From Yokenella regensburgei ATCC 49455 (GTDB lineage: Bacteria > Pseudomonadota > Gammaproteobacteria > Enterobacterales > Enterobacteriaceae): a DNA stretch of 64,000 nt. The notes beneath the pieces were generated by a model. That model searched no databases and had not been told where the DNA came from. It saw only the letters and a program-made list of their open reading frames with translations. The position numbers were made by a program, and so were the translations under genes. Position 1 is the stretch's first letter; each line of letters opens with the position of its first letter. Where the stretch lies: NCBI RefSeq assembly GCF_000735455.1, contig NZ_JMPS01000044.1:124001-188000 (forward strand), written 5' to 3'. This document shows, piece by piece, positions 23,432-35,157 of the stretch.

Positions 23432-24886
23432 CTATAAACCGCCCAGATGCAGAGTTTTCACTTCAAGGAACTCTTCCAGCCCCAGAACAGAGCCTTCACG
23501 CCCAAGCCCGGATTCTTTCACTCCCCCAAATGGCCCAAGCTCCGTTGAGACCGCACACTCGTTGATGCCGATCATGCCACTTTCGAGGGCTTCCGAGACG
23601 CGAAACACGCGCTGTAAGTTCTGAGTATAGAAGTAAGCCGCCAGACCATAGGGTGTATCATTAGCACGCTGAATGACTTCTTCCTCACTACTGAAGCGGA
23701 AACAGGCCGCCAGTGGGCCAAACGTCTCCTCCTGCGCCAGCAACATGTCATCATGGCATTCACCCAGCACCGTTGGCTGCCAGAAGCAACCGCCCAGCGC
23801 GTGCGCTTTACCGCCTGCCAGCACCTTAGCGCCTTTAGCAACCGCATCATTAATATGTTCCTGAACTTTCTTCACCGCCGAAGGTTCAATCAACGGGCCG
23901 ACGATAACCCCTTCTTCAGCGCCATTACCCACCTTGAGTGCACTGACCGCCTCTGCAAGCTTGCGGGTGAACGCATCGTACACGCGATCGTGAATGAAGA
24001 AGCGGTTAACGCTGACGCACACCTGGCCTGCGTTGCGGAATTTATTGGCAACGGCGCCTTTTACCGCGGCGTCGATATCCGCATCGTCAAAGACGATGTA
24101 AGGTGCGTTGCCACCAAGCTCCATCGAGACCTTTTTCATGGTCTCCGCTGCATTACGCATCAACGTCTTACCCACCGATGTAGAGCCGGTAAAGGAGATT
24201 TTCCGCACCTCGTGGCTTGCCATAATGGCATCGCTTATCTCCTGGGTATTCCCCGCGACCGCGTTAAGTACCCCGTCCGGCACCCCGGCTTTTTTGGCCA
24301 GCACCAGCAGCGCAAAGGCGCAGAGCGGCGTGTTATTTGCAGGTTTGATGATCCCGGTACAGCCCGCCGCCAGCGCCGGACCTAGCTTGCGGGTCAGCAT
24401 CGCCATCGGGAAGTTCCACGGCGTAATCGCCGCGACGACGCCAATCGGTTCACGGGTGGCGAGAATGCGTGAGCCTGGTTTCACAGGGGGAATAATTTCA
24501 CCGTTAGCACGTTTGCCCTGCTCGGCAAACCACTGAATAAAACTTGCGGCATACTCCACCTCACCTTCAGCTTCTTTTAGCGGTTTTCCCTGTTCGGTGG
24601 TCATTAACCGGGCGAGCCAGGCTTTGTTTTCAACGATCAGTTGATACCATTTATTGAGAATTTCTGAGCGCACTTTCGCCGGGGTTGCACGCCAGCCGGG
24701 AAAGGCTTTGTGGGCGGCAGCAATGGCGGCTTCGGCTTCTTTCTTACCCGCCTTCGCCACTTTGGCGATAACGTCACCAGTCGCCGGGTTTACTACATCG
24801 AACGTGGTCTCAAGGGGTTTCCAGATGCCGTTAACCAGATACCCGGTCTGAAACAGTTCGTTATCCTGCAGTGCCTGAATGGTCAT
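23432..24886 (-). CDS. NAD(P)-dependent succinate-semialdehyde dehydrogenase-like (GabD family)
   Basis: This 484-aa aldehyde dehydrogenase is closest in motif order to GabD. It has the cofactor region [13 protein letters not shown], the fold motif GSTSVGK, catalytic Glu256 (MELGGN) and catalytic Cys290 (NAGQVCVS). It likely oxidises succinate semialdehyde or a similar short aldehyde acid to the acid. Ser replaces the second Cys of E. coli GabD (CVC). The ATG at 24886 has a perfect AGGAGG four bases upstream; an in-frame start at 24934 was rejected. It is inserted between yhcO and aaeB, which are adjacent in E. coli. No gabT or gabP neighbour is present, so it is not part of a GABA cluster. 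Confidence 0.9.
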   Translation of the reverse strand: MTIQALQDNELFQTGYLVNGIWKPLETTFDVVNPATGDVIAKVAKAGKKEAEAAIAAAHKAFPGWRATPAKVRSEILNKWYQLIVENKAWLARLMTTEQGKPLKEAEGEVEYAASFIQWFAEQGKRANGEIIPPVKPGSRILATREPIGVVAAITPWNFPMAMLTRKLGPALAAGCTGIIKPANNTPLCAFALLVLAKKAGVPDGVLNAVAGNTQEISDAIMASHEVRKISFTGSTSVGKTLMRNAAETMKKVSMELGGNAPYIVFDDADIDAAVKGAVANKFRNAGQVCVSVNRFFIHDRVYDAFTRKLAEAVSALKVGNGAEEGVIVGPLIEPSAVKKVQEHINDAVAKGAKVLAGGKAHALGGCFWQPTVLGECHDDMLLAQEETFGPLAACFRFSSEEEVIQRANDTPYGLAAYFYTQNLQRVFRVSEALESGMIGINECAVSTELGPFGGVKESGLGREGSVLGLEEFLEVKTLHLGGL

Positions 24887-24934
24887 TTGTCCTCCTGATG
24901 GGTGGTGTCCTGCACAACCGGTAAGTATAGCCAT

Positions 24935-24962
24935 AAAAAAACCGACGCTTTTGGCGTCGGTT
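24935..24962 (-). terminator. aaeXAB terminator
   Basis: A 9-bp stem (24940-24948 with 24954-24962) has an A-run at 24935-24941, giving a T-tract on the minus strand ten bases past the aaeB stop. It overlaps the upstream region of the aldehyde dehydrogenase gene. Confidence 0.85.
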
Positions 24963-24971
24963 CTCAGGTTT

Positions 24972-26939
24972 TTAGCTATCCGTGAGCGCGTTCTGGTACT
25001 TATTCAGCATCCCCACGAGCCGTTTCACCGGTTCGGTTACCTGCGGCGGGGCATCCCAGGTTCGTAGTTTTTCCTGATAGACATCCAGCTCTTCCAGTAA
25101 TTGCGTAAAGTAAAGACGGCGCTTCACATCACTGCTGGCGGCAATCACCTGATCCGCCGTCCGGCGCAGTTGACGATGGAACAGCGACAGGTCGTCATTC
25201 ACCGGTACGGGCGCATCGCGCAGGCGCTGGTGAGCAATGATAAGCGTCAGCGCCAGACGGAATTTCGCGAGATCGCCAGGAAACTTGTTCAGCAGCAGAA
25301 ACAGCTGCTGGTACAGCGCGGGCAGGTGATTCTCTTTGCGCCGTACTGTGTTAGTGGTCATTGCCGATACCGCCGCTGACACAAACTGGTTCAGCAACAC
25401 GCGCCCGGTACGCGTCTGCGAGTTATCACGCACCAGCGAGATGACCATCAGCGCCAGGAAGCACCCCACCAGCTGACCCAGCGCACTATCGAGGAACTGG
25501 CTGAAATGAAAGGTCATCGGGTTATCCAGCACCAGAATGTTGATGGTACTGGCGAGCGCCCCCAGCGAGCCAAGGCGTCTTTTCTGTACCTCAATGCCAA
25601 TAAAGAACGCCAGCACCGCGAGGCTCAGGCACAGTAGCAGCATACTTTGTTGGGTTGAGGGAATGATGATAAGGAAGAACAGCGCCCCAAGCGGCAGCGC
25701 CGCCAGCGTGCCGTACAGAAAATCAATCGCCACCATGCGCGGGTTCGGCAGACGCATGGCAAGCGATGTCACCACCGCAATCATCACCATCGCCCCGCTG
25801 CCGGAAGTCCAGCCGGTCCACAACCAGAACAGCGTACCCAGCACGCAGGAGAGAGTGGTACGCCAGAAGTTAACCATGGCGTGATGGCGCTCTGCGGATT
25901 CGGCGCGCACAACAACTTCGCCCTGCAGGATCTCCTCTTCCCGGGCGCTGATTTTGGTGTTGCTCACCACCCCACGTTTGAGCAGCTGATATCGCGTTGC
26001 GGCACCAACCCAGCTATAAATCGTAACCGGCGTATCGTGCTGCCCGGTCCAGGCGAGGATCCGCCGCATCCGTTTCAGCTGGCGGTTAGCCTCCTGCGGC
26101 GTATCGACCGGCTCTTCAAACATTTCACGCCAGCTATCGGTAATCAGCTCCGGGCGGGTATTCTGGATCAAATAGGTTTCGCAGGCCTGGGTAATCAAGG
26201 TCAGTGAAAGCGTGTTCAGCGCTTTAAGGCGACGATTGGCTTTCGCCCAACGCGACGATTCGATATGCAGGTTGCTGCGCATCCCTTCCAGCGCCTGGGT
26301 GCGACGAACCAGCGCGCTCCAGGCTTTATCAACCTCTTCGCCATCACCGTGACGAATACACAGCTGCATCAGCTGATACTGTGCTACCAGCAGCGCATCG
26401 AGCTCCCGGTCAATCTCCTGTTTGATGGATCGCGGCGAAAACAGCAGATCGGCGGCGATCGCACAGACGATACCAATCACAATCTCGCTGCAGCGCTCTA
26501 CGGCGAACTGCGGCGTCAGCAGGGGGTTGGGTTGAATAGTGATAATGATGATGAGTGCGGTATACCCGGCAAGCCCCCAGGCGTAGGAGTTTTCCACGCG
26601 GACCAGCGAAGAGATCCAGGTACAAAAGCCTGCCCACACGCAGCACACCAGTACCATCAGCAACGGCGCACGGATCATCAGAATAATAATGGTCAGCGCC
26701 GCAATACAGCCGATAAAGGTCCCGATAATTCGCAACATTCCGCGATAGCGAATGGCCCCGGAGTAGGGTTCACCACCGGCGGCAAACGCCGGTCCTGCCG
26801 CGACGATTGCGGCGGTCAGCACCGCCCAGCGCGGGGTTTCCAGCTCAAAATGAAAACCCACAAACAGCGCCAGCACGACGGCGCAGGCAAGCTTCAGCGC
26901 AAAGCGAATATGCTGGTTGGCAATGCTGAAAATACCCAT
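24972..26939 (-). CDS. aaeB: p-hydroxybenzoic acid efflux pump subunit AaeB
   Basis: AaeB (655 aa) is an inner membrane FUSC-family transporter that exports aromatic carboxylic acids such as p-hydroxybenzoate together with AaeA. Two membrane blocks of about five or six helices (residues 10-165 and 360-510) flank soluble regions. The conserved [17 protein letters not shown] segment is present. It starts five bases after aaeA. Confidence 0.97.
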   Translation of the reverse strand: MGIFSIANQHIRFALKLACAVVLALFVGFHFELETPRWAVLTAAIVAAGPAFAAGGEPYSGAIRYRGMLRIIGTFIGCIAALTIIILMIRAPLLMVLVCCVWAGFCTWISSLVRVENSYAWGLAGYTALIIIITIQPNPLLTPQFAVERCSEIVIGIVCAIAADLLFSPRSIKQEIDRELDALLVAQYQLMQLCIRHGDGEEVDKAWSALVRRTQALEGMRSNLHIESSRWAKANRRLKALNTLSLTLITQACETYLIQNTRPELITDSWREMFEEPVDTPQEANRQLKRMRRILAWTGQHDTPVTIYSWVGAATRYQLLKRGVVSNTKISAREEEILQGEVVVRAESAERHHAMVNFWRTTLSCVLGTLFWLWTGWTSGSGAMVMIAVVTSLAMRLPNPRMVAIDFLYGTLAALPLGALFFLIIIPSTQQSMLLLCLSLAVLAFFIGIEVQKRRLGSLGALASTINILVLDNPMTFHFSQFLDSALGQLVGCFLALMVISLVRDNSQTRTGRVLLNQFVSAAVSAMTTNTVRRKENHLPALYQQLFLLLNKFPGDLAKFRLALTLIIAHQRLRDAPVPVNDDLSLFHRQLRRTADQVIAASSDVKRRLYFTQLLEELDVYQEKLRTWDAPPQVTEPVKRLVGMLNKYQNALTDS

Positions 26940-26944
26940 CGCGA

Positions 26945-27877
26945 TTAACCAAACTCACGCAGGCGCAGCGCCATCTTCTGGAAGAAGGTCATCTCACGCG
27001 CGTCGCGGTCTTTCGGCCCGGTAATAACCACCGTTGCGGTGGTACCGGCAGGCCATAGATTCCCACGCTGCTCATCAAGGTGAATACGCACCGGTACGCG
27101 TTGAGCAAGACGCACCCACTCAAGGTTAGAATCAACGGTTGCCATCCCTTTCACATCGTTACTGCTACTGGCGTTAGTGACACCTGCAGCCACGCTGTCG
27201 ACGCTACCGCGGATCACCACTGAACTGCCGAGCGGGGTGATTTCGGCCCGGTAGCCCGGTCGCACACCCTCAAGTTTGGTCTCTTCCATGTAAGCCATCA
27301 CGTAGAATGAGCCCTCTTTTACCAACGCCACCGCCGCAGAGCCACGGGTGATAAATTCGCCGGTATAGACGTTGAGGTTGGTTATCCAGCCGTCGGATGG
27401 CGCACGAATGGTGGTACGCTCGAGATCCAGACGCGCCAGGTCACGCGAAGCCTGGGCTTTCGCCAGCTGATGCTGAACGGTTTGCAGAACGTTATTCGCC
27501 TGGTCAATCTCTTCACGCGACATGGCCTGAACACCGAGCTGATTACGACGACCCGCTTCGCGACGCTTCTCGTTTGCCAGCACCTGGTAATAGGCCACGT
27601 CGGCTTCGGCTTCTTCAAGCGCTTTCTGGTAACGGGGTTGGTCGATAACAAACAGCACCTGGTTTTTCTTAACCAGTTGGTTATCCTTGACGTTAACCTC
27701 GGTAATGAGACCGGCGACATCCGGGGCAATAGCGACAACGTCAGCGCTGAAGCGCGCATCGCGCGTCCACGGCGATTCCGTGTAGTAAACCCAGGCGCGA
27801 AAAATGGCGATGAATGCCAGGATAACCAGTATCAGGGTGATGGCTGTACGGGAGATTTTTCTTGTTAGTGTTTTCAC
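26945..27877 (-). CDS. aaeA: p-hydroxybenzoic acid efflux pump adaptor AaeA
   Basis: AaeA (310 aa) is a periplasmic membrane-fusion protein, anchored by an N-terminal helix (about 12-30). A lipoyl-like half motif [26 protein letters not shown], an alpha-hairpin (about 70-145) and the second lipoyl half [19 protein letters not shown] follow. It links AaeB to an outer membrane channel. Confidence 0.97.
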   Translation of the reverse strand: MKTLTRKISRTAITLILVILAFIAIFRAWVYYTESPWTRDARFSADVVAIAPDVAGLITEVNVKDNQLVKKNQVLFVIDQPRYQKALEEAEADVAYYQVLANEKRREAGRRNQLGVQAMSREEIDQANNVLQTVQHQLAKAQASRDLARLDLERTTIRAPSDGWITNLNVYTGEFITRGSAAVALVKEGSFYVMAYMEETKLEGVRPGYRAEITPLGSSVVIRGSVDSVAAGVTNASSSNDVKGMATVDSNLEWVRLAQRVPVRIHLDEQRGNLWPAGTTATVVITGPKDRDAREMTFFQKMALRLREFG

Positions 27878-27884
27878 AGCGACC

Positions 27885-28088
27885 TCAAACGAACAAGCGC
27901 GATATCAGATAAAAAAGACAGCAGTACAGCGCAGTATTAAACAGCGCAGGGTGCCAGACAAAATCATAGATCCCGGTCGGGATCAGCACCCGTCGCACCA
28001 GCCAGAAGATGGCCAGCGACAACAGCAACTCAAAGAAGATCGGCGGAAACGACAAGCCGAAAATCACGATGACGGGAAACAGACTCAT
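27885..28088 (-). CDS. aaeX: small membrane protein AaeX (DUF1656)
   Basis: This 67-aa protein with two predicted membrane helices is nearly identical to E. coli AaeX ([20 protein letters not shown]). It is the first gene of aaeXAB, seven bases before aaeA. DUF1656 proteins accompany FUSC pumps; the exact role is unknown. Confidence 0.96.
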   Translation of the reverse strand: MSLFPVIVIFGLSFPPIFFELLLSLAIFWLVRRVLIPTGIYDFVWHPALFNTALYCCLFYLISRLFV

Positions 28089-28181
28089 GTTGACCTTGAT
28101 TAGCGAGAATGCGGGAGCAGGTTAGCGGGTGTTTTTCTTATCCAGCTAACAGTATATTAACGTAACAGTGATCCCCTTATC

Positions 28182-28204
28182 TATAATATGTGATCTAAAT
28201 CACT
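28182..28204 (+). promoter_or_regulatory. aaeR -10 box and overlapping CRP-like palindrome
   Basis: TATAAT at 28182-28187 is followed by TGTGA-N6-TCACT at 28189-28204, nine of ten matches to the CRP consensus. The palindrome would cover the likely transcription start of aaeR, 19 bases before the ATG. CRP repression is an inference; AaeR itself could also bind here. Confidence 0.5.
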
Positions 28205-28222
28205 TTTAAGCCAGAGTGAATA

Positions 28223-29152
28223 ATGGAACGACTAAAACGCATGACGGTGTTCGCCAAAGTGGTCGAGTTTGGCTCCTTCACCGCGGCGGCACGACAACTC
28301 CAGATGAGCGTTTCTTCTATCAGCCAGACCGTGTCAAAACTGGAAGATGAGCTGCAGGTCAAGCTGCTCAACCGTAGCACCCGCAGCATTGGCCTCACCG
28401 AAGCCGGAAAAATTTACTATCAGGGCTGCCGCCGCATGCTGCATGAAGTGCAGGATGTGCACGAACAGCTCTACTCATTTAATAACACCCCGATCGGCAC
28501 GCTGCGCATTGGTTGTTCTTCCACCATGGCGCAAAATGTCCTCGCCAATATCACCGCCGAGATGCTGAAAGAGTATCCAGGGCTCACGGTGAATCTGGTC
28601 ACCGGGATCCCGGCACCGGATCTTATCGCCGATGGTCTGGATCTGGTTATCCGCGTGGGCGCACTGCAGGATTCCAGCCTGTTCTCCCGCCGGCTGGGCT
28701 CGATGCCGATGGTGCTATGTGCGGCAAAAAGTTATCTGCAGCAGGCCGGAATACCGGAGAAACCCGCCGATCTCGCCAATCACTCCTGGCTTGAGTATAG
28801 CGTGCGCCCGCACAACGACTTTGAGTTGATAGCGCCGGAAGGAATAACCACCCGCCTGAGCCCTCACGGGCGTTTCGTCACAAACGATCCGATGACCATT
28901 AGCCGCTGGCTGGTGGCGGGGGTCGGGATCGCCCTCGTGCCGCTGATGTGGGTGATCAATGAAATCAATCAGGGGATCCTCGAGATCCTGCTGCCGCGCT
29001 ACCAGTCGGATCCGCGGCCGGTCTACGCGCTGTATACCGAAAAAGACAAACTGCCGCTGAAGGTACAGGTCTGCATCAACGCCATGACCGAATATTTTGT
29101 TGAGGTGGGTGAGCGCTACAAAGGAATGTCGGGGCGCGGAGAGTTACAGTAG
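28223..29152 (+). CDS. aaeR: LysR-type activator of aaeXAB
   Basis: AaeR (309 aa) activates the divergent aaeXAB operon when aromatic acids are present. The HTH is at residues 1-60 (MTVFAKVVEFGSFTAAARQLQMSVSSISQTVSKLEDEL), followed by a LysR effector domain (IGTLRIGCSS onward). It lies 134 bases from aaeX. Confidence 0.96.
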   Translation: MERLKRMTVFAKVVEFGSFTAAARQLQMSVSSISQTVSKLEDELQVKLLNRSTRSIGLTEAGKIYYQGCRRMLHEVQDVHEQLYSFNNTPIGTLRIGCSSTMAQNVLANITAEMLKEYPGLTVNLVTGIPAPDLIADGLDLVIRVGALQDSSLFSRRLGSMPMVLCAAKSYLQQAGIPEKPADLANHSWLEYSVRPHNDFELIAPEGITTRLSPHGRFVTNDPMTISRWLVAGVGIALVPLMWVINEINQGILEILLPRYQSDPRPVYALYTEKDKLPLKVQVCINAMTEYFVEVGERYKGMSGRGELQ

Positions 29153-29159
29153 TGCGCCA

Positions 29160-29879
29160 TCAGGGGGCGTAATCGCCTTGTGCGTCGGAGATAAGCTGAG
29201 TAACGTCGCCGATGTTACCGATCATCACCTCTCCGGCGCGGTTGAATTTGCTTTTATCGATGAGCAGCAGCGACTGCTGTGCTCTTCGCAGCAGCAGTGA
29301 CTTAAAATCAGCGTTGTAAACGTTGGATTCCCACAGCACGCCCTGGGCGTCGACCCCCTCGCAGGAAAAAACAAACAGATCGATCTCCAGCGACTTCACC
29401 TGTGAAAGCAGCGCCGGGTTAACATAGCAGCCGTACTTTCGCTCAAGCTTGCCACCGGAGCTGATAAGCGTTATCCGCTCACGCTTACTTAACTCATGGC
29501 AAATCGGGTGGCTATTGGTAAACACGGTGAGATTAACGTCCGGCAATTGGCGCGCCAGATACCAGCAGGTGGAGCTGGCATCCAGCGCAATCACCATACC
29601 TTCGTCTATCCACGACAGCGCTTCACGAGCGATATCAGCTTTATGCGCATAGTGGCTTTTCAGGCGGATGTGAAACGGATCGCCGCTGTCCTGGCTGTCG
29701 CGGCGAATAGTTTTGGCCCGCCCGTAGCTGCGCAGGATCTTACCCCGCTCCTGCAGCTCGCTCAGATCCCGGCGAATCGTTTCCTTACTGACGTCCAACC
29801 GCGCGGCGAGATCCTCCGTCGTCAGGCTCTCATGCTGGACTAATAACTCGATAATAGCCTGCTGGCGCGCCAGTTTCAT
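29160..29879 (-). CDS. fucR: L-fucose operon activator (DeoR family)
   Basis: FucR (239 aa) is a DeoR-family regulator that activates fuc genes with fuculose-1-phosphate as effector. The N-terminal HTH is LTTEDLAARLDVSKETIRRDLSELQERG (about 19-46). The C-terminal sugar-phosphate-binding domain has DASSTCWYLARQLP, TNSHPICHEL and SSGGKLERKYG, as in E. coli. It ends seven bases from the aaeR stop and is the last gene of fucPIKUR. Confidence 0.96.
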   Translation of the reverse strand: MKLARQQAIIELLVQHESLTTEDLAARLDVSKETIRRDLSELQERGKILRSYGRAKTIRRDSQDSGDPFHIRLKSHYAHKADIAREALSWIDEGMVIALDASSTCWYLARQLPDVNLTVFTNSHPICHELSKRERITLISSGGKLERKYGCYVNPALLSQVKSLEIDLFVFSCEGVDAQGVLWESNVYNADFKSLLLRRAQQSLLLIDKSKFNRAGEVMIGNIGDVTQLISDAQGDYAP

Positions 29880-29930
29880 TCCGTCTCTCCCGTCTCACGT
29901 TATCGCCTGCCCGTCGTGGCTTCGCAGAGA

Positions 29931-30353
29931 TTACGGCGTAACTCCTTTCTTTAACAGGATATTGCCGTACTTCGCGCACTCACCTGTGATTACGATCGCA
30001 AAGGCACGCTGCGCGCGCTCATAGAACGCAAAGCGGTCGATGCGCAGGATCTCCGGGCAGGGCTGCTCCCCTGCCAGCGCATCCCGATAGCGGGCTTCAA
30101 CGGTGGGATCGAGCGTGTCGCCCTCGACCGCCGCCATCATGACCAGCGGCGGCGCATAGGCATCGAGTTCGAAAAGCGGGATCACTGCCGCCAGCAGGCT
30201 GCTCACCGCCAGCCCATCGGCACGAATCACCTGCGGCCCCAGGCTATGGGCCGGGAAATGCGCATCGGCGAAGATAATCTCATCACCGTGCCCCATCTCC
30301 GCCAGCACCTTTAACAGCGTGGGCGAAATCAGCGGCGATATGGTTTTTAACAT
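29931..30353 (-). CDS. fucU: L-fucose mutarotase
   Basis: FucU (140 aa, as in E. coli) interconverts alpha and beta L-fucose, supplying the anomer used by FucI. The catalytic-site motif [16 protein letters not shown] is present near residues 20-35, and the C-terminus [15 protein letters not shown] is standard. The ATG at 30353 has AGGAGA upstream; an earlier in-frame ATG at 30371 lies at the fucK stop. Confidence 0.97.
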   Translation of the reverse strand: MLKTISPLISPTLLKVLAEMGHGDEIIFADAHFPAHSLGPQVIRADGLAVSSLLAAVIPLFELDAYAPPLVMMAAVEGDTLDPTVEARYRDALAGEQPCPEILRIDRFAFYERAQRAFAIVITGECAKYGNILLKKGVTP

Positions 30354-30370
30354 GTCACTCTCCTTGCACA

Positions 30371-31801
30371 TTAGTTCCGGTATACCAGTTCAGGTAGGGC
30401 CACTGGCGATGTTTCCGGGTAGTAATAACGATACTGGTAACACACCTGATCACGCGCCTGTTCCGGCGAGCGGAATTCCCCAACGCCGAACCAGGCAAAC
30501 ATTGCCGCCCCCGAGACCGTTGTTTCGGCATCATCCAGCACCTTAACGGGGATCCCGAGCACATCGGCTTTCATCTGGTTCCACAGCGTATTGCGTGAAC
30601 CGCCGCCCACCAGCAACAGCTCTCTGGCACGAAAACCGCCTACCGTTTCCAGGGTTTGTAAGTCACGGTGCAGACGCTCGGTCAGCCCTTCCAGCGCGGC
30701 GCGGTACATCTCGCCTCGGGTGGTGTTGAGCGTAACGCCCTGCCAGCCAGCGCCGGCATCTGAGAGCAGATCGCACTGCATGCGCAGCCCGCTATTGCTC
30801 GTGGTGGCGCGTCTGGCTTCATCAATTACCGTCTGCCACGGCGTTTCTCGTCCCCACAGTAAATCGCGCACCCACTCCAGTACGCCGGACGCCAGCCACT
30901 GCATCCCTGGGTTGAATATTCCCTTCTGGCTGTCCAGCTCGCAGGTTGACCCCGGGATACGGCTCAACAATGCCGTGTCAGTCTGGCTGCTGCGTGCCAT
31001 TAAAATTTCCCAGGTCCCCGAAGAGAGCACGGGTTCATCCTGGCCAGCACCTGCGCCAAACAGGGCAAACTGGGTATCGTGCCCGGCAGAAATCACTGGG
31101 ATCCCCTGCGGCAACCCCAGGCGCAGCGCCATTGCTGACTGCAATTCACCGATAACCTCTCCGGCTTCCACCAGGCGTGGAAAAAGACGGCGTGGAATAC
31201 CGGTCGCAGAGAGAATATGTTCACTGAAATCTCGCCGGTGGATATCCAGCATCTGGCTGGTCCCCGCCATGGTCATATCGGTGGTCATCTCGCCGGTCAG
31301 GCGATGGTTGATGAGCGAGGAAATAAAAAGCCAGCTGTGCGCCCGCTCCAGCAACTGCGGGTGATTTTCGCAAAGCCATACCAGTTTATATAAGGTATTG
31401 AAACTGAACGCTCCCACGCCGGAAATCTGTTGCAGCATCTGTGGTGACAGATAGCGGGCAATGCTCTCCATCACCGCCGCCGTGCGTGGGCACTTCCAGC
31501 TGATAACCGGATAAAGCAGTTCACCGTGCGCATCCACCAGCGCCCCATCAACGCCAAAAGTGGTCACCGTCATGGCACGAATATGGCAATCCGCGAGCTC
31601 GCTCGACAGCGAATGGCAGCACTCGCTAAAGCGCTGAAGGATGTCCGTCAGCGACCACTGATGCCAGTGCGCGTGCTCCGCCGCGGGTTCGCTGGCGTTG
31701 GCGGTCGTCGCCCGCGCCACGATCCGCCCCTGGCGATCGACCGCAATCGCACGAACGTTGGTCGCACCGCAGTCCAGCACCAGAATAACGTCTTGTTTCA
31801 T
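30371..31801 (-). CDS. fucK: L-fuculokinase
   Basis: FucK (476 aa) phosphorylates L-fuculose to L-fuculose-1-phosphate. It is a FGGY-family kinase with the N-terminal phosphate-binding motif [14 protein letters not shown], the catalytic GVDGALVD segment and the C-terminal [13 protein letters not shown] adenosine motif. The start at 31801 has AAGGAG upstream. Confidence 0.97.
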   Translation of the reverse strand: MKQDVILVLDCGATNVRAIAVDRQGRIVARATTANASEPAAEHAHWHQWSLTDILQRFSECCHSLSSELADCHIRAMTVTTFGVDGALVDAHGELLYPVISWKCPRTAAVMESIARYLSPQMLQQISGVGAFSFNTLYKLVWLCENHPQLLERAHSWLFISSLINHRLTGEMTTDMTMAGTSQMLDIHRRDFSEHILSATGIPRRLFPRLVEAGEVIGELQSAMALRLGLPQGIPVISAGHDTQFALFGAGAGQDEPVLSSGTWEILMARSSQTDTALLSRIPGSTCELDSQKGIFNPGMQWLASGVLEWVRDLLWGRETPWQTVIDEARRATTSNSGLRMQCDLLSDAGAGWQGVTLNTTRGEMYRAALEGLTERLHRDLQTLETVGGFRARELLLVGGGSRNTLWNQMKADVLGIPVKVLDDAETTVSGAAMFAWFGVGEFRSPEQARDQVCYQYRYYYPETSPVALPELVYRN

Positions 31802-31855
31802 CGTCACTCCTTGAAAGACAACGCCCCCCACCCGCAATGGTGAGGGGCACGGCGA

Positions 31856-33631
31856 TTAACGTTTGTAGAGCGGACCGTAGTTCTGGCAGGCGCGATAATC
31901 TTGCCCTTCGCTGTCCATACCGTGTGCCGCCCAGGAAGAAGGCCGGTAAATAGCCGACTCCTCAACGTTATGCATACAGACCGGAATACGCAGCATAGAT
32001 GCCAGGGTGATAAAGTCGGCACCAACGTGACCGACGGTCAGCACGCCGTGGTTTGCCCCCCAGTTCGCCATCACCGAATAAACATCGCTGAACGGCCCTT
32101 TGCCGGTCAGTCGCGGTGCAAACCATGTAGTTGGCCAACTGGAGTCGGTACGCTTATTGAGGATATCGTGCACGTCGTCCGGCAGTTCCACGCTCCAGCC
32201 TTCGGCGATCTGCAGCACCGGTCCGATTCCCTTGATGATATTCACCCGGGTCATGGTAAACGGCACACCGCCTTCGGTCAGGAACTGTGAAGAGAAACCG
32301 CCGCCGCGGAAATACTCATGAATGGCCGGACACCACTCGGTTGCCGCGAGGCAGGCATCGGCCTCCTGCTGGCTGATATCCCAGTGCGGTTTCATGGTTG
32401 GCTGGCTTTCAGTATCACGCTGCTTGCAGGTGCCATCGAGCGCCGCCGAGCCCGAGTTGATCAGGTGAATAATGCCGTGGGCTGCATGACCGGTAAGGGC
32501 TTTACCAGTGACGCGCTGCACCGCTTCCGGCGACCAGTAAGTTCGCACGTCAGCAAACACCTGCGCCGTGCCGGTGAGCTGATGGCCAAACAGCATCGCT
32601 ACACCGTTCAGGCTGTCGTTTTCCGTCGCAACCACCAGCGGTTCACGAATACCGTTCCAGTCGAACGAGCTGTTGAGCAGCGCTTCGGCGGTATCACCGT
32701 TAGGGTATTGATCGGTCCAGTGACGCTGGCCCTGGAAACCGGCGGCTATGGCGTTGTAGCCAAGCGACTCCTCAACGCGCCCGATATCGGCAAGCTTCGC
32801 ATTACCCTGCATCATGTCGCGAATGCACATCGCCATCAGCAGGCTTTCACGCAGCACCTCCCGGCTCTGCGCCTCATTGCGCTGATACTGTTTGGCGTTT
32901 TTATCTTTGCCATAACGGAAGTGTTGGTCCGCCCACGCCAGCGCCAGTTCAAGCTCGGCTTCATCGTAAATGTTGTGATCGATACGGCGGCGCAGTTCGG
33001 TCATATCGACGGCCTGTACCTTCATTCCAAGCCATGACTCAAAGAAGTTATGATCGACAATCGAGCCCGCAATCCCCATCGACACACCGCCAACGGAGAG
33101 GTAGCTTTTGCCCTTCATGGTGGCAACCGCCAGCCCGGCGCGAGCGAAGCGCAGCAGCTTTTCTTCCACATCGGCCGGAACCGAGGTGTCGCCCGCATCC
33201 TGCACGTCGTGCCCATAGATGGAGAATGCCGGGATCCCTTTCTGACTGTGCGCCGCCAGCGCCGCAGCGAGATACACAGCACCCGGGCGTTCGGTACCGT
33301 TAAAACCCCAGATAGCCTTCGGACGCAGCGGATCCATGTCGATAGTCTCGCTGCCGTAGCACCAGCACGGGGTCACGGTGATGGTGAGCCCTACCTGGTG
33401 GCGGCTAAACCTCTCCTCACAGGCAGCAGCTTCCGCCATACCGGCAATACACCCATCGGCAATGACGCATTCAACCGGTGCGCCACACGGGTGGCGAAGC
33501 TTTTCACTGAGCAGCGCGGCGGTGGTCTTCGCCATGTTCATGGTCTGCTCTTCCAGCGATTCACGAACGCCCATCCGGCGGCCATCAATCACTGGGCGGA
33601 TACCTATCTTCGGTAAACTTTGCTTTTTCAT
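31856..33631 (-). CDS. fucI: L-fucose isomerase
   Basis: FucI (591 aa, identical in length to E. coli) converts L-fucose to L-fuculose using Mn2+. Metal ligands Glu337 (VATEND), Asp361 (FADVRT) and the His in ANWGANHG are present. The start [19 protein letters not shown] matches the family; a longer ORF start 41 codons upstream lies in fucP. It lies 54 bases before fucK. Confidence 0.98.
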   Translation of the reverse strand: MKKQSLPKIGIRPVIDGRRMGVRESLEEQTMNMAKTTAALLSEKLRHPCGAPVECVIADGCIAGMAEAAACEERFSRHQVGLTITVTPCWCYGSETIDMDPLRPKAIWGFNGTERPGAVYLAAALAAHSQKGIPAFSIYGHDVQDAGDTSVPADVEEKLLRFARAGLAVATMKGKSYLSVGGVSMGIAGSIVDHNFFESWLGMKVQAVDMTELRRRIDHNIYDEAELELALAWADQHFRYGKDKNAKQYQRNEAQSREVLRESLLMAMCIRDMMQGNAKLADIGRVEESLGYNAIAAGFQGQRHWTDQYPNGDTAEALLNSSFDWNGIREPLVVATENDSLNGVAMLFGHQLTGTAQVFADVRTYWSPEAVQRVTGKALTGHAAHGIIHLINSGSAALDGTCKQRDTESQPTMKPHWDISQQEADACLAATEWCPAIHEYFRGGGFSSQFLTEGGVPFTMTRVNIIKGIGPVLQIAEGWSVELPDDVHDILNKRTDSSWPTTWFAPRLTGKGPFSDVYSVMANWGANHGVLTVGHVGADFITLASMLRIPVCMHNVEESAIYRPSSWAAHGMDSEGQDYRACQNYGPLYKR

Positions 33632-33641
33632 TCTGGAACCC

Positions 33642-34964
33642 TCAAATATGCGTTGTCTGGATTGCCGGTTGCGAACGGAAACGGGCAAAAATGAAGATGA
33701 TGGCGAAGCACAGGGCAGGAACCAGCTCCGCCATCGGGATGTTGCCAGCAGCATCGCTGACGAAGCCCATGACCGGGGTCACGATGCCGCCGCCGATAAT
33801 GGTCATGACGATAAAAGACGAGCCATACTTCGTATCCTGGCCAAGGTTTTTAATCCCCAGCGAGAAGATGGTCGGGTACTGAATGGACATGAATGCACTG
33901 CACAACGTCAGCGCCAGCAGGCCCGCATGGCCGCCGCTGAACGCAGAGAACAGGCACAGCAGCATGGCGATAAACGCGTAGATAGCCAGCACCTTGTGCG
34001 GGGCGAAGCGGCGAATCAGCCAGGTACCGCTGAAACGCCCGATAAAGAAGCACACCATCGTGCCGGTCAGATAGTTGGCGGCAAAGCCCGGCGTCATGCC
34101 CGGGATCTCTTCGATGGCATAGCGGATCAGGTAGCTCCAGCAGGCGGTTTGCGCCCCGACGTAACAGAACTGCGCCAGCACCGCCCAACGCCAGTGACGC
34201 AGATGCATCAGACGACGAAGTGAGATCAGAAACGACCCCTGCTGCGAGCCATCGTGACTGTCGCTGCTGATGCTCGGGAAGCGGGTGAAAAGGATAAATA
34301 GCGCCACTATCAGCACCACCGCCACGATAATCATGTAGGGCGTTTGCACTGCCAGCACCAGGCTGTGCTTATAGGCGCTGAGCGCTTCCGGTGCCATGCT
34401 GTCCAGCACCTCTTGCGACTGGTGTGGGACGTTCGAAAGGATCAGGCTTTGACCAAATACCACTGCGATAATGGCGCCAAAAGAGTTGAAGGTTTGCGCC
34501 AGATTCAGACGGAAGTGCCCACCCTCTTCCGGGCCTAATACCGTCACAAACGGGTTAGCCGCCGTTTCAAGGCACCCCAGTCCGGCGGCAATAATAAATA
34601 AGCCAATCAGAAACAGGGTATAATTCATCACTTCGGCGGCAGGCCAGAATAACGCTGCCCCAATGGCGTATAAACCTAACCCTGTCAATATCCCGGCTTT
34701 ATAACTGAGTTTTTTCATTAATATTCCGGCTGGAATTGGCACCACGAAATAGCCGAAATAAAAAGCTGACTGAATCAAGCCAGCCTGAAAATTAGTTAAC
34801 GTAAATGCCTGCTGAAATTGCGGAAGAAGAATATCATTTAGATTATTAGCAACCGCCCACAGAAAAAAGAGTGAACAGAGTAAAGCAAAAGGTACGACAT
34901 AACTCCTGTTTTTCTCACCGGCGGCTACCCGGTAGTTTTGCGATTGTACTGATATGTTGCCCAT
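33642..34964 (-). CDS. fucP: L-fucose:proton symporter
   Basis: FucP (440 aa) is a 12-helix MFS transporter that brings in L-fucose with protons. The acidic residues known to matter in E. coli lie in [11 protein letters not shown] and [10 protein letters not shown], both present. It is the first gene of fucPIKUR, and its start faces the 472-base control region shared with fucA. Confidence 0.97.
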   Translation of the reverse strand: MGNISVQSQNYRVAAGEKNRSYVVPFALLCSLFFLWAVANNLNDILLPQFQQAFTLTNFQAGLIQSAFYFGYFVVPIPAGILMKKLSYKAGILTGLGLYAIGAALFWPAAEVMNYTLFLIGLFIIAAGLGCLETAANPFVTVLGPEEGGHFRLNLAQTFNSFGAIIAVVFGQSLILSNVPHQSQEVLDSMAPEALSAYKHSLVLAVQTPYMIIVAVVLIVALFILFTRFPSISSDSHDGSQQGSFLISLRRLMHLRHWRWAVLAQFCYVGAQTACWSYLIRYAIEEIPGMTPGFAANYLTGTMVCFFIGRFSGTWLIRRFAPHKVLAIYAFIAMLLCLFSAFSGGHAGLLALTLCSAFMSIQYPTIFSLGIKNLGQDTKYGSSFIVMTIIGGGIVTPVMGFVSDAAGNIPMAELVPALCFAIIFIFARFRSQPAIQTTHI

Positions 34965-35123
34965 AGCATCCTCGTCAGGTCAGAAGCGTTCAACGGCCTA
35001 CAGTGGAAGGGTGAGATCAGACGCAGCAGCATGCCTGCTAAGTGAACTCTGGGCTTCATTCTCAAATAAAAAGATGCCGTTAATATGAGCCCAGTCACAC
35101 TTAACGTTTTCTCTGTGATATTC

Positions 35124-35139
35124 TGTGATTACAATCACT
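35124..35139. promoter_or_regulatory. CRP-binding site of the fuc regulon
   Basis: TGTGA-TTACAA-TCACT matches the CRP consensus at nine of ten half-site positions. It is placed for catabolite control of the fuc genes. Confidence 0.8.
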
Positions 35140-35157
35140 TTAATTTATAAAAAGGCA

